This document shows positions 1 through 11,100 of a stretch of DNA of 64,000 nt, piece by piece. Numbering within the stretch: position 1 is the stretch's first letter; the number at the start of each line of letters is the position of its first letter. The translations under genes were made by a program, and so were the position numbers. The DNA lies in the NCBI RefSeq assembly GCF_008831285.2, contig NC_045150.1:8134001-8198000 (forward strand), written 5' to 3'. The notes beneath the pieces were generated by a model. That model was not told the origin of the DNA, made no database searches, and saw only the letters and a program-made list of their open reading frames with translations. Source of the DNA: Nymphaea colorata (lineage: Eukaryota; Streptophyta; Magnoliopsida; Nymphaeales; Nymphaeaceae).

Positions 1-2
1 TT

Positions 3-80
3 GAAGATCGGTACTTGAAATCTTTTTATAGCCTTGCAGCGGCACCTGATCAGCAAATCCTTGATCGCTTAATCACTTGA
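3..80 (+). CDS. possible C-terminal end of an upstream gene (partial)
   Basis: The frame starting at position 3 is open for 25 codons from the window edge and stops at TGA 78-80. Its last residues read SLAAAPDQQILDRLIT, a composition that looks like real protein. I do not recognise the family. An open frame of this length arises by chance about three times in ten, so support is weak. The alternative is non-coding upstream sequence of the F-box gene. The sequence just left of the window would settle it. Confidence 0.3.
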   Translation, partial: EDRYLKSFYSLAAAPDQQILDRLIT

Positions 81-1771
81 AAAGTGAAAAAACTTGAATA
101 CTCGAGTTGAGCACCATGATCTATGGTAATCGTTGTTTCTTAGTAATTGTGGACGTTTTTGTGCATCACGATTGCTATAGCTGTTTCAGATTGACTTTGT
201 TTTCTTGACTTTTGTTTGTCAGTAATCTGAAACCTTGAGGTGAGAAAGTTTTGAAGGTTCAAATTCTTCAGGCAGCTGTAGTCAGTCTCGAACTAGTGAA
301 ACTCGAAGATTAGGCGATCCAGTAAAATGAATTTGAGTTGCTCATATTTCTGCTTTTTCTGTAATCGGATACTTCGACATGCAGCAAGTCAGTTAATTAG
401 CTCCGGAGCAGCTAGATCAGGGACTTTTTTGGTGAACTTGTATTCTGGATTGAATTTCACTCACTATAGCAAGCTTGGAGTCTAGTTGCCTTATAAACGA
501 CGACTTCCTGCTTTCTGGTTATGCTGCACGAATTTAGTAGTTCGAGGCATTAGTTGTAGCCTTAAGTTGATTTCAGAAATAACTTTTCGTAAAGAATTCA
601 TTTGGAGTTCGTATCTTGAATTTATGCACTGGTAATTTCAGTTGGACCTTTTTCTTTTCTCGGTCCTTTACTAATAGAAAAGAAGCAAACCGAAAAATTT
701 TCACTAACATAGTTACTGATGAATGATAATTTAGCTGAAATTTGAAGTTTCCCGATGAATTTGTGCAGATACGGAGTTTATCCTTGGAACTGCTTATTTC
801 AGCATAGCTGCATTTGATATTTATCTTGTTCTGACATAGATCATGCCGGTATGGTATTAATATTGGTACGAAATGCGTATGAGAAACCATGCCGAAGTGT
901 TCAACGTTTAACAAGCTTGTTTCAAGTATGTGCATTGAAAATTGTGGCTTCAATAAGTGACCTCGTTTTTACTAGACTAAGACGTCAGATTTGAGCATTT
1001 GACATGAATATGCAATTGACGTCATTTAAAAAACATTTCCATCACAAAGATCTTTAAGTAGTATGGTTTTTTTTAAGAATAATGATGATTCAATATGATT
1101 TTCTCATGATTGTAATTGGTAGACGATAGTATTTTCACTAGCATGTCTCTGGAAGTCCGTTTTAATTCTTTCGAAAACCATATTATTATTTATTTGAAGC
1201 ACGAAGCAACAATTTGTCTAACCTTCTCTGTACGCATTTGAAGTTGTTTATACCTGAGCTTTTTAAGCGCTCACATGCTTGGATCAGCTCCTGGCTATCC
1301 CAGTTGCCCTAAAAGCTAAAAAGGAAACATGTACCCCCTCACCAGCAAATACTCTGATATGTTAATTTCTTCGCCCTTTTTCCTCCTCTTTTTAGAAATT
1401 TGTTTTAAAATTTTCTTAATTAATGCTCCCTGATAGAAATGCAAAAGAAAAAGTTTGTTCTTTTCCACCCGTCCCATATAGAGAACTGTACTAAATTCCT
1501 ACATGCGCATGGTGTGGGCATGTGTGGGCTACGTGCCTGCTCAAATAGATTTACTCATTGTCAATAGCGGGCTAGGACAAGTAACATGAGATGCCCTGTA
1601 AATGCTCAACCAATAAAAGCTTTTGGCTCCGCCATTGTAATTTCAACATACTTTTTCGTCTTTGCTGCTGCTGGTGTTCTCTTACGGAATCATTTTTCTG
1701 AAGCAGAACATGAATTCGGTAACAGATCAATAACTTTGCAATGATGCTCCATCATTCTATGAATTTTGAAG
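81..1771. other. non-coding stretch upstream of the F-box exons
   Basis: This is AT-rich sequence with no open frame that looks like protein on either strand. It must contain either the first intron and 5' exon of the F-box gene or its promoter. A CCAAT-like AACCAATAAAAG lies near 1608-1620. The longest short ATG frame here (from 1586, about 50 codons) shows no F-box similarity. I could not find the exon that carries the F-box protein's start codon. Confidence 0.5.
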
Positions 1772-4700
1772 GTACGAAGAAGATATCTGGACGGAGATCG
1801 CCAAGTACTTGGACAAAAAGTCGTTGGTGAGGCTGGGGATGGTGGATCATTGGTTTCACAAATTTATGTTCCACGAGAGCGTCTGGAAGTACGCATGCCT
1901 ACGTGATCTCAACGTTTCACCACCCAAAGAAGTTGCCTTCAAATGGCGGGAGCTCTATGCTGCATCCTTCGGTAATCCCATGTCACCCATTTAAGTTCTC
2001 AACCCCGTCGCTTCAGTACAGAAAAACAGTTTGAACATGATATTGTTTGCAAAAGCTGTTCACAATTGAAAAGCATTTGCTACGACATTAACATTGTCTT
2101 CACCCAGCAGCAAGCCTTCAAGATGCTTTCTTGGAGTGGCTGTCTGTTATAAATAATTCCTACCTTATCACAACTCTCTTAGCTGCTTTATTACTAAGCT
2201 AAACAATTCTGGGGTTGCCCATGGCTTGCGTTGTAATGTATCTTTACGCCATGATGACGCACAAGATTGCAGTAGCCACTATATACTTGGTAACGGAAGT
2301 ACTTATGCACCTGCGTGTTTTTTTCGTGGCAGATGGCAGCCATTCGTATACCAACAGGCAGCCAGAGAAGCACATTGGTGAGTTTTCTGTAGTTAATATT
2401 TCTTTCACAATGGTGTGACGGGTTAGATCTATGTACATATTCTCGTTGTTGTGGCTCTATATGAGTCTTCAGCATGTGGGGAATAATTGCTTTTGCAAAA
2501 GGCGATTTTGTATGTATACACACACACACGGGGAGTTTTTATTTGAGAGCTCGAGGAAAGCCATTCCGATACAATTTCACACAGGTGATTGTGGTTTATA
2601 TCCACTGACAGTGGTAAAAGTTGTTTTGATAAGAGTATCTGCCGTACGAGCTTAGCTTGTTACAGGGGTGGGTATCGGGCCGGCCAGCCCGGCCCAGCCC
2701 AGGTCTCGTTTTGGGTTCGGTCCTGCCCATTTAAATTAAAAAAAATATTTTTTAATTATAAGATAACATTTTTTAATATAAAATATATTTATTAAGAATA
2801 AAAAATATTATTAAAACAAAAAAATTAAAATATATATATATATTTTTAACTTATCGAGCCTAAACGGGCCGGGCCTGGCTGTCGGGCCCCGGCCAGGCCC
2901 AACGCCCAGCCTTAGCTTATTATAAGTTCCAAGTTCATCTTTCACTTTTTAGTTTTTTCTAATACAACACTCTTTTCTGTAAACATTAATTAGATCATTC
3001 ATCCAAATATCAAGAGAAGATTAAGTCTCTTAGGAAAAAAAGGATACGAGTTCTCCCTTAACCATGTCATATTTGTCATATGCAATGTTTTTTTTATTGA
3101 AACCGGTTGCGCAATTTTATCTCTATGCGAAAAACAATGAAGCAATAGAAATCATGGTGTTTGGATGCATAGTAGGGTTTTATAAGTCAATTTGGAGTGT
3201 GTATCTTTTATAAGTCAATTTGGAGTGTGTATCTTAGGCTCTCACGAAATCCTACATTGGAAGTATACCTTTTTCTTTCTTAATATATATCTCAATTCTT
3301 AGGTTTTCCAGCATGGAGATAATTCCTCTATGCTTAGTTATGAGAAAAAAAATTCAGATTTGGTTTTCGCACTTTAGTTTCCTAATAATCTTGTGCTTGT
3401 AATTTATTGCCATAGTCGCATACTTTATTCGAGGGTGAGACTCTTTTTGGCTGAATTAGACAGTTTCCTGGAACACTTTCATGGTCTATATATATAACTT
3501 CACGCTGGATTTGTCATAGGTAAGGAAAAGTAGAAGGTTAATCTGTAAAACATAAAAATACAAGATGCAATGCAGAAAATAACCCACAACTTGGGGGCTG
3601 TTATGAAAGATTCTTTTCGATTAAAACCTTATCCTCTTTCCTTATCCCTGTTCGTACAATACTTGCGACATGTATAGTTAATTTAATTGTGTTATGCATG
3701 ATGCGAGGCTGTATATGGAATGGTCATCAGAAACTGTTTTGCTTCTGCCTTAAGAAAAATAGGCATAAATTAATCTAGAGTTGGCTTTGAACTAAAGGAC
3801 TAATAGAAGTTTGTCTAAGAGGCGCCATTAAAAGGCCCAGTGGCAAATGAGTGGTTACTTCGGTCAGCCATTCGTGGGATCTACATGTTGACAGCATCGT
3901 GGTGAAGGGCTCTCAATGGTCGTTGCTACTTAAACCAATCATTTGGAGCAGCTGACCACACTTCCCGCTCGAGAACAGGACCGAATTAGGTGTAAATCAA
4001 ATGTCTAGTCCACTTTGGGCGCCAGGATAAGCTAGAGGACTTAATTCATTACAGCGTTGCGTAATCAACAGCCACCTAAGAGGTCCACCTGAATGGCTCC
4101 AAGCTTCTTGCCACCCAATTTTTTGGCTCGTATAGTCATGATTACATTATATATCATAAAATCATAATTGATGGGCTATTTCCTTACCTTGGGCAAAGTT
4201 ATGGTTTTTTGAATCTATATTCCTATTTGTCTGTCTGCATTCCACTTAACTCAATCACTAAGCTGTAGAAGAACAAAAATTCTGATTAAGGAGTTGTGGA
4301 GTAGGTTTAATGGATGGAAGTAACACTCAGATCTAGGATGCTGCTTCAGTTTAAGCACATCACAAAGCCAGAACCAATACGGATTGACTTGTTCCTCTTT
4401 CCAGATTGGATGAGAATCGGGGCGTTTCTCTTCGACTCAGCAGTGGCATTGGCAACAGAGAAGCTACGCATTCCGGATATTTCTTCAAACAAGTTGCCAG
4501 CGGACAAGATGGTGCAGAAAATGGGTTGTTGCATCTTGACGGGCATCAAGCCGGGAATTTGGATTGCTGGTATTATTCTTTCTTCGTTTCACCTTACAGG
4601 TGATGGCTCCTTAGTAGGGTGGTGGTTACGTTGCACCGGGGTAAACCAACAAGGGTTCGGCCTAGTAGGGAAGGGCCGTTAACTGTCATGGTTCGAATAC

Positions 4701-7407
4701 CACGGTTCCCAAATGTTTTCCAAGCTAAATCTATAAGGACAAGAATCGATGTTCTGGATGTACACCCACGTAGTTCTGTTGCTCCTTGGAAAGAGTTCAG
4801 GTCCGAATTTCCTTTTCCAACACATCCCGAAGTTGAATTGTACTCTAAGTCTGCTGAAAGTTAGGGGTTAGAATATCAATACGGACATGACTACCGGATT
4901 GCTTGAGGGACCAGATGTAACCATCTGGTACCTCATGCCAACTCAAGCCTCACTTGCCGTCAAGCCTTTGGTAACCTCAGGAGCATTGATTGGTAAGGTT
5001 CCAATTGAATGAATTTACTGTCCTCTTGTCTTAAATTCGAGTACTTGAAGTCACATAGATTTGCTAATCTGGGAAAAGCTTCAAACCGAACTCTAAACTT
5101 TATCAAACAAAGGAAGGATCTATATAACACCCGCGAATCTTTAGCTTTTCATTAGCAAAGCTGCAAAAGGTCTCATCGTAAGATCCAATCAGCAGTCTGA
5201 CTCCAATGAGTTTTGGGATCTGGGATTATTAGATGCCCCCGAGTTTCAATTGAGTGCTATTACGAAGTGTAGCAACCAAATGAGATTCAGATCCAGGCTT
5301 GAATCTGCTTTCTGAAACCAAATCCGACTCCAACTAGCTTAACGTCCAACATCTACATGTACCCAAAATTTGGACCCTATTCATGATGTCGGCTTGAGTT
5401 CGGACTTGCATTTTTATACAAGACCGCACGTTTTCTTTTTTATCAGTCCGCGTAATCATTCCCAAACTCGATCGATGGGAGTCGGGCTAAGAGAAATATT
5501 TGACAGAAATATCAGCAAGCCATTTCGACCGGAAAATTTTACAAAAGGCACCCAACTTTTATGTGGGATAATCAAAACAAGCCGACATTTCAAGTATGTT
5601 TTTTTTTTTCTATTCCTTCACGGTTCAAGCATGTTTCTGTAAAAGATTCATTTAGACTGCAATTGGCATGAGAGAATTTCTCCATAATCGCGTCGTCTCT
5701 AAAACTAGATTACAGTTTGTAACGCTGTGGAGTTGTCATTGAATGCAGATTTGCAATTGGTCAGGTGCCCCGTTTGCAACCTCAACACTTGTGAAGGTTC
5801 AATTCTCATCCTTGTGACTGTTAACCCTGTAAATCTGCTTTTGTTATTTGTAACTTGTTTTCTTCAAGTTATCATCGTTTATGCAATAGAAATCTTATGA
5901 TCGAGATAAATTATTATCGAATGGCGAAAGCGAATGATCGCACCCAACAATCGTTGACTCAAACAGCATGCCATTGTTTAAGTGAAATATACATAATACA
6001 TTCATGGGGTGCTTGGATATGCGCATTTATACAGACATAATACTTCTCTCGGAGTAATAATCTTATAGACGACAAGCTTAATTAAATAATAGTAGGGATC
6101 GGTTTTTATAAATAAATTCCTGTTGTGCAAAAATTGATTGATTTGTTGTTTTCAATTAAAGGCACCATGCAAACGCTTGATGCGAGGCATTTTGAGCTGT
6201 TTCTCCACCAGGAGTACAAGAACGGGACGTGGGAGTACGAAGAGGTTGGATCTCATCGAGTTGAGAACTGCTGTGGAGCTATAGGGGGTATCTTCGATGC
6301 TGTGCACCTCAGGAGCTCCTCAACTGCAGGTACAAATTCCTCCTGTTAGACTACTGGAAATCCAGTTTAAAGCATGAATTTTTGGTTCTTACGTATACGC
6401 ATCATTGGACCAATCTAGTCAATTGCTATTAGTTAATAAATTCATCTGTTTTAGCAGCTGACTTTTATATGAAATTGGATATTTCTTTTAGACGGTAGTA
6501 TTCGGTTACAGGTTCCTACTTAGTCTGACTGTTATTCATACGCCATTTGATTCATTTCCAGTGTCAATTGAAAATCCAACGGAGTGCATTTGGATTCGGT
6601 CTCACTAGTATATGAAATCACTTAAGTGCAAGTCTATTGAATAATCAACCAATAACTACGACGTGCTACAGGCTTATATAATGCTCGAACCTGATCTGTC
6701 TCAGCCATGTTCTACCTACTTATAACATATTAAGGGTGCATCTCTAGACTGACGCCTACGTTTCTCATCGCACGAACTGCAACCGTGCAGTGAAATTGGA
6801 GACTCATTCTTTCTTTCTTGTGGTGTTCAACAGAGGTTCTCAACATGAAATCATGGATTGCAGAACCAACAGACTTCCAGCCAAGGGCAAGGATTGCCTG
6901 CCATGCAGTTGCCGTCAATACAAATTTACAGGAAAACGAAGGTACACATTTGCTTCTCCTTTGCAGTTCTCACTGCACCCTTCTCCAATCAGTAAAGCGA
7001 CACTCACTTGATAGTAGCTACAATCTTCTGCATTTGAGAGTTGAAATTGTCATCTCATATAATGAACGATCCTTCTTATATCATAAAGTATCCTTCTTCA
7101 GCTCATTTTCTTAGGATCAACTTGCATCATGAAGGACCTTTCATGAAGGAACTTGTATTATTTCAAGATTATCCTGTATCTCCAGTTCAAGAGCAAGCCT
7201 GCTCCACCATAAACATCTTCCCATTCCTTTCCTTTGGGAGCTCCGCAAGAGTAACATGAACATGTAAGCAGTAGCTCCTACTTTTCAAAGGAGATGACAA
7301 GCATTTCTATGTCGCTATATGCAGGTTTGCAGGTGAAGTATCAGATAATGAAAGCTGGAGAAAACGGGCCGATTGTTTCCATAAGGATCTCGCAGCAACT
7401 CTTGTAA
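1772..7407 (+). CDS. RMF: F-box protein, RMF-like (5' end missing)
   Basis: This is the ortholog type of Arabidopsis REDUCED MALE FERTILITY (At3g61730), an SCF ubiquitin-ligase substrate receptor. Exons are 1772-1971, 2333-2377, 4405-4569, 5749-5796, 6162-6329, 6834-6941 and 7325-7407. All junctions are GT-AG and the phases join without a stop to give 271 codons. The first exon encodes the F-box (EEDIWTEIAKYLDKKSLVRL). Later exons carry family blocks I recall: WMRIGAFLFDS, GIWIADLQLVRCPVC, GTMQTLDARH and, at the end, VSIRISQQLL. The C-terminal region contains a CPVC plus a third Cys, possibly metal-binding (inference). The start codon and N-terminus are not found; they lie in an unrecognised exon at 1-1771 or left of the window. 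The gene converges with the KGD4 gene, with 751 bp between stop codons. A GC-rich MITE sits in intron 2 and a tRNA-like stretch in intron 3. Family assignment rests on remembered sequence, not a search. Confidence 0.88.
2663..2914. mobile_element. hAT-type MITE (GGGCCGGGCC family) in F-box intron 2
   Basis: A 252-bp element with GC-rich ends and an AT-rich core. The left end reads CAGGGGTGGGTATCGGGCC. The reverse complement of the right end reads TAAGGCTGGGCGTTGGGCC, so the termini are imperfect inverted repeats. It is flanked by GCTTGTTA (2655-2662) and GCTTATTA (2915-2922), which match at 7 of 8 bases as expected for an aged hAT target-site duplication. It encodes nothing, so it was mobilised in trans. 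Confidence 0.8.
3180..3235. repeat. 28-bp tandem duplication in F-box intron 2
   Basis: The unit TTATAAGTCAATTTGGAGTG plus the following GTGTATCTT occurs twice head to tail, without visible mismatch. It is intronic, with no coding consequence. Confidence 0.85.
4595..4720 (+). repeat. tRNA-like or SINE-like segment in F-box intron 3
   Basis: TGGCTCCTTAGTAGGG and GGCCTAGTAGG resemble tRNA A boxes, and GGTTCG and GGTTCGAATACC resemble B boxes. The spacings do not allow a normal cloverleaf, so this is not a functional tRNA. A tRNA-derived SINE head is possible, but no poly-A tail or flanking duplication was identified. Low confidence. Confidence 0.25.
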
Positions 7408-8158
7408 ACTTTTAACTTTGCCAGTTCTGGCATGAACCTTCATAGGCTATTTTAGTGATAGAATGCTAATGAAGGGGATTAGGGACACGCCATGATCGAA
7501 ACAGTCTCGGTGATGTACAGAGACGGTCTAACCAATAGTTCCATGGTCCAGCTAAAATTGGATTCCGGTTTAAGTGGCATGAAACCGGAAAAAATTGGAC
7601 ATTCGACAGAATGCAGACCTAAAAAATAACACATAGAGGAGATTATATGGTTTCCTCAGTTTTCTATATTCAAAGACGAGACTCCACAGATTAAACCAAC
7701 CTAAACGAGCATCAGACCTCTGCTGGAGAGGTAGGACGAGCAAATTGATTCAGTTCAGTATCCACTAACTTCCCTAATCCAAACCGCGCAAACGAGATGC
7801 TTCAGCGGCTTTCATCTCTGGCCTACCTGCTGACATCAACAAACTCTAAAGGCATCAAAGAAGCATCGCAAGAAGCCAAAAGCTGTTAGTTTGCACAATT
7901 TCTGCTACTTCAATTTCTTTTCAGTCCTATTTTTTGCTTTCAACACGAGAAAATCAAAATCTAAGTTCCACTCGGTTATTTTACCAAACAGTCAGCCTTG
8001 CCGTTATGTCACGCAGTCATCACGCTCTAAGCAACATCATCTGGTCTGTGCCACATAAGCTGTTTCAAGTACAGAATAAAAAAAGGGCAGTGCGGAAAGA
8101 CAACGTAATTTCACTTATCAACCCTTCTTACGTCTGCAATTACCAGACTGCATTCTTT
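7408..8158. other. convergent 3' region between the F-box and KGD4 genes
   Basis: This holds the 3' UTRs of two genes that face each other. I see no gene. On the minus strand, 7831-7886 could be read as a 56-nt exon with GT-AG borders, but the KGD4 frame already stops at 8159. Confidence 0.5.
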
Positions 8159-11100
8159 CTAAGAGGCACCACCTAGCTGCAAATAACCAACTTCTTTCAT
8201 GTCAGAATCATCAATATAAAGCTTAAAGCAAGAAATAATTCTCGTCCCTTTCAAGTGAACACGACTTTGCTTTATTTCTTGAAAGCTAACCAAGAAGTAG
8301 GCCTACTGACAATGTTATGAACATGATATTTACATTCACGTTGTCTAAGGATGGTATGGTATTAAGTTAAACCATTTGGATGAGAATATTTCTACCAGGA
8401 AATCTCTCTATATTGAACTAACAGATGAACAGCGGAATGAAATATGAACTATAAGAAAATTCACCCACGTACTGTTGAAATCATTATATAAAGCTGACAT
8501 TAACAGTAGAAATTATGCAGTTACAGTTAACGGTAAAAACCATGCACATTAGAGGAGCTGAAGATGGGAATAATCATCCTTCTTTTCTCACAAAAAGTAA
8601 AGGCAAAATTGTTCCCATATGCATTTTCCATGAAGGCAAGGGAAATAAACAAACGTACCAAAATAATTTCCATCTCTTTTTCTGAAAGAGGCCTGCGTTC
8701 CGGCAGAAGTGAAGCTTTTCCACCAACAGCCGTATTTGCTGGTGGTGAAGGAACCCTAGTCCATGACAGAAGCTTTGCGTTCAAATCATCATAAGAAGAT
8801 GGTGCTTGTTCTTGAGATTTTGGAGCGGAAGACCCAGAAACTGAGGAAAAAGCCAATCAGAAATATATTAGAAATATATTTCCCATATATTCTAGATTAC
8901 AAATTGCGAGTAGCTTTAGGAAGGAAACAGAAAAAATCATCCAAAAAAATTTCACGGACGATAATTTCCTGTAAATGTGAGAAACATGCTACAAAATGAG
9001 AAACTGAAATTGATGAATGTTTACAACGCTAGAAACATATTTACCACCGGATGGAAAGTGTACCTTTTTACACGGAAAGACATTATTTTAGTTACGTCTT
9101 TGGGAAAACTCTTACTTTTTTAAGTTTAAAAGGAAATTAATATCTTTACCGCAAAGTGGTTCCACTTTGACACCCGCACAGTATCCCCTTGCATACAAAT
9201 GAAACACCTTAAAATCCATAAAATCAAGACAAACCCAAATCTATTTCCATAAACATGATACATGTTAACATGCTAGACAAAAGGGAAAGAAATTTCACAA
9301 CTTATTGACAGCACTCGCTCCTTTACTCCCAATATGCTTATTTTCAGATTTATTGGACTTTTGTTATTGCAAAGAAATTTTTCTTGGACTCAGGAAGCCA
9401 AAAAAACCTCAAATGCAAGTTTTACATGATGATCTTGGTTTCCATGGGCAATTTGTTGTATCTTCAAGTGGACCAACTACGGGAATTTATCAACTCAATA
9501 AATGCACAACACGATATTTATCTGCCTGAAGAAACCATCACTCTTATCTGCTTTTTTGCACTACACCTTAAGTCCAAGATCCTTTGTAGGCAGCGAAGCG
9601 CTTGAATAAACCATGGTTGCTTTTATCACCACACTTTATGCAAGAACCAAAATGGTGATGCTTTTACTTCATTGACGATGATGGTGTGCCTTCCTTGATT
9701 CACCATAAAAACTCCAAACTCAAAGTATGGTTGCAGACCTCCAGTATTTTGCAATCGTCTGCACAAACTGTGGTTATATGGTAAATTAAGAATGTGATTT
9801 CATGATTGAAAAAGGTATCTGTGGGTAGCGTCTTATTTTTAATTATCCAGACTGTAGCTGGCCAAAAGTTAGCTCTCTTATTCTCAACTTTTTCCTTTGT
9901 GTTTGCTTTCAAAATCCACCTCGCTGCTTATGCTCCTCACAAGAGAGAAGATAGAGACAGACAGAGAGCATGAAAATCAGGTTGAAAAGACAGACAACTT
10001 GAGTCTGATTTTTTTCAGCAGATTTTTAGGATATAAGACAAACTTACCCATGGTTGCAAATCTTGTGTTTCCATGTGTTTTCCATGTGCTCTCATAAATC
10101 CCATAGACATGGATAAACACATCCTAAGGTAGAAATCTTTTTACAATCAAACATGCGCTAAGTCTTAAGATGTGATGTTAAACGATCTACCAGAGATAGG
10201 TTCACAAGATGGACTTAGATATGTGTAGTGAAATAAACCTAGATATCCTCACCAGTTAAAGTAGCATATTCAGATGCTCCCTGGACAACAAAGTGACAAA
10301 CTACGCAACTGATTGGATGATCAGTCTTATGTACCATATTCAAACAAAGTTAATAGCATCACCACCTTCAAATAGAAGTGTCTATGAAAGTCAAGCCCCG
10401 AGCATAGTCAGAAATCTCAGCAATGCAGAACAAATGAAATGAAAAATGGGAAAGCATCTTGATATTTTGATAATATTGCCAAAATGGAAATATCACAACA
10501 CTGCTGAGGATTTTTAAAAGAAACATTTTCTATATATACTTTAAACTTTTTTAGTTTTTTTTTAACATTTCAATAACTTTTATTTTTCATCGATGTTTTT
10601 AAGGAAAACCAGAAAAATACTCACACTTTCATAAGTTTTTCTCTTACTTTTCATATATTCTTTAAATATTCTGGATTCCAGCGATTTTCCTGATAAAAAC
10701 AACATTTCCTATTAATACCTGAGAATGATGTTTGTGACTACGGTGCTAAGCAATGAAGCAACCGAAGCCAAGAACACTTCAGATGTGTCATCTTAGCATA
10801 GATTGAAACACAATATTGGAGGACAGGAAAGATTTGGCAACAACTAGTGGGCCACAGTAACCATATAAAATCATCAAGGTACAAAATCCTTAGGAAGGTA
10901 GAATGGAACAACCCTTCACTCTTTTTAAAAGAGAATTAGATGTGCCATTTTACTCCAAGTTCTAATCAACAGCTGACAAGTTCATGGCAGTTACACATGT
11001 AAACTTGAAGCAAGTGAAACCGTTCACAGCAGTAGCATTTTTCTCATTTATGTGAAGATACAACTACTTCCATATAAGGAGAAGAATGTGCTTGAGAACT

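Noticed and set aside
7831-7886. Possible 56-nt minus-strand exon with AG/GT borders reading LLASCDASLMPLEF
   Set aside because: It matched the phase of the preceding KGD4 exon, but the CTAGGTGGTGCCTCTTAG exon at 8159-8176 restores the family's terminal LGG and total length, so this one is not needed.
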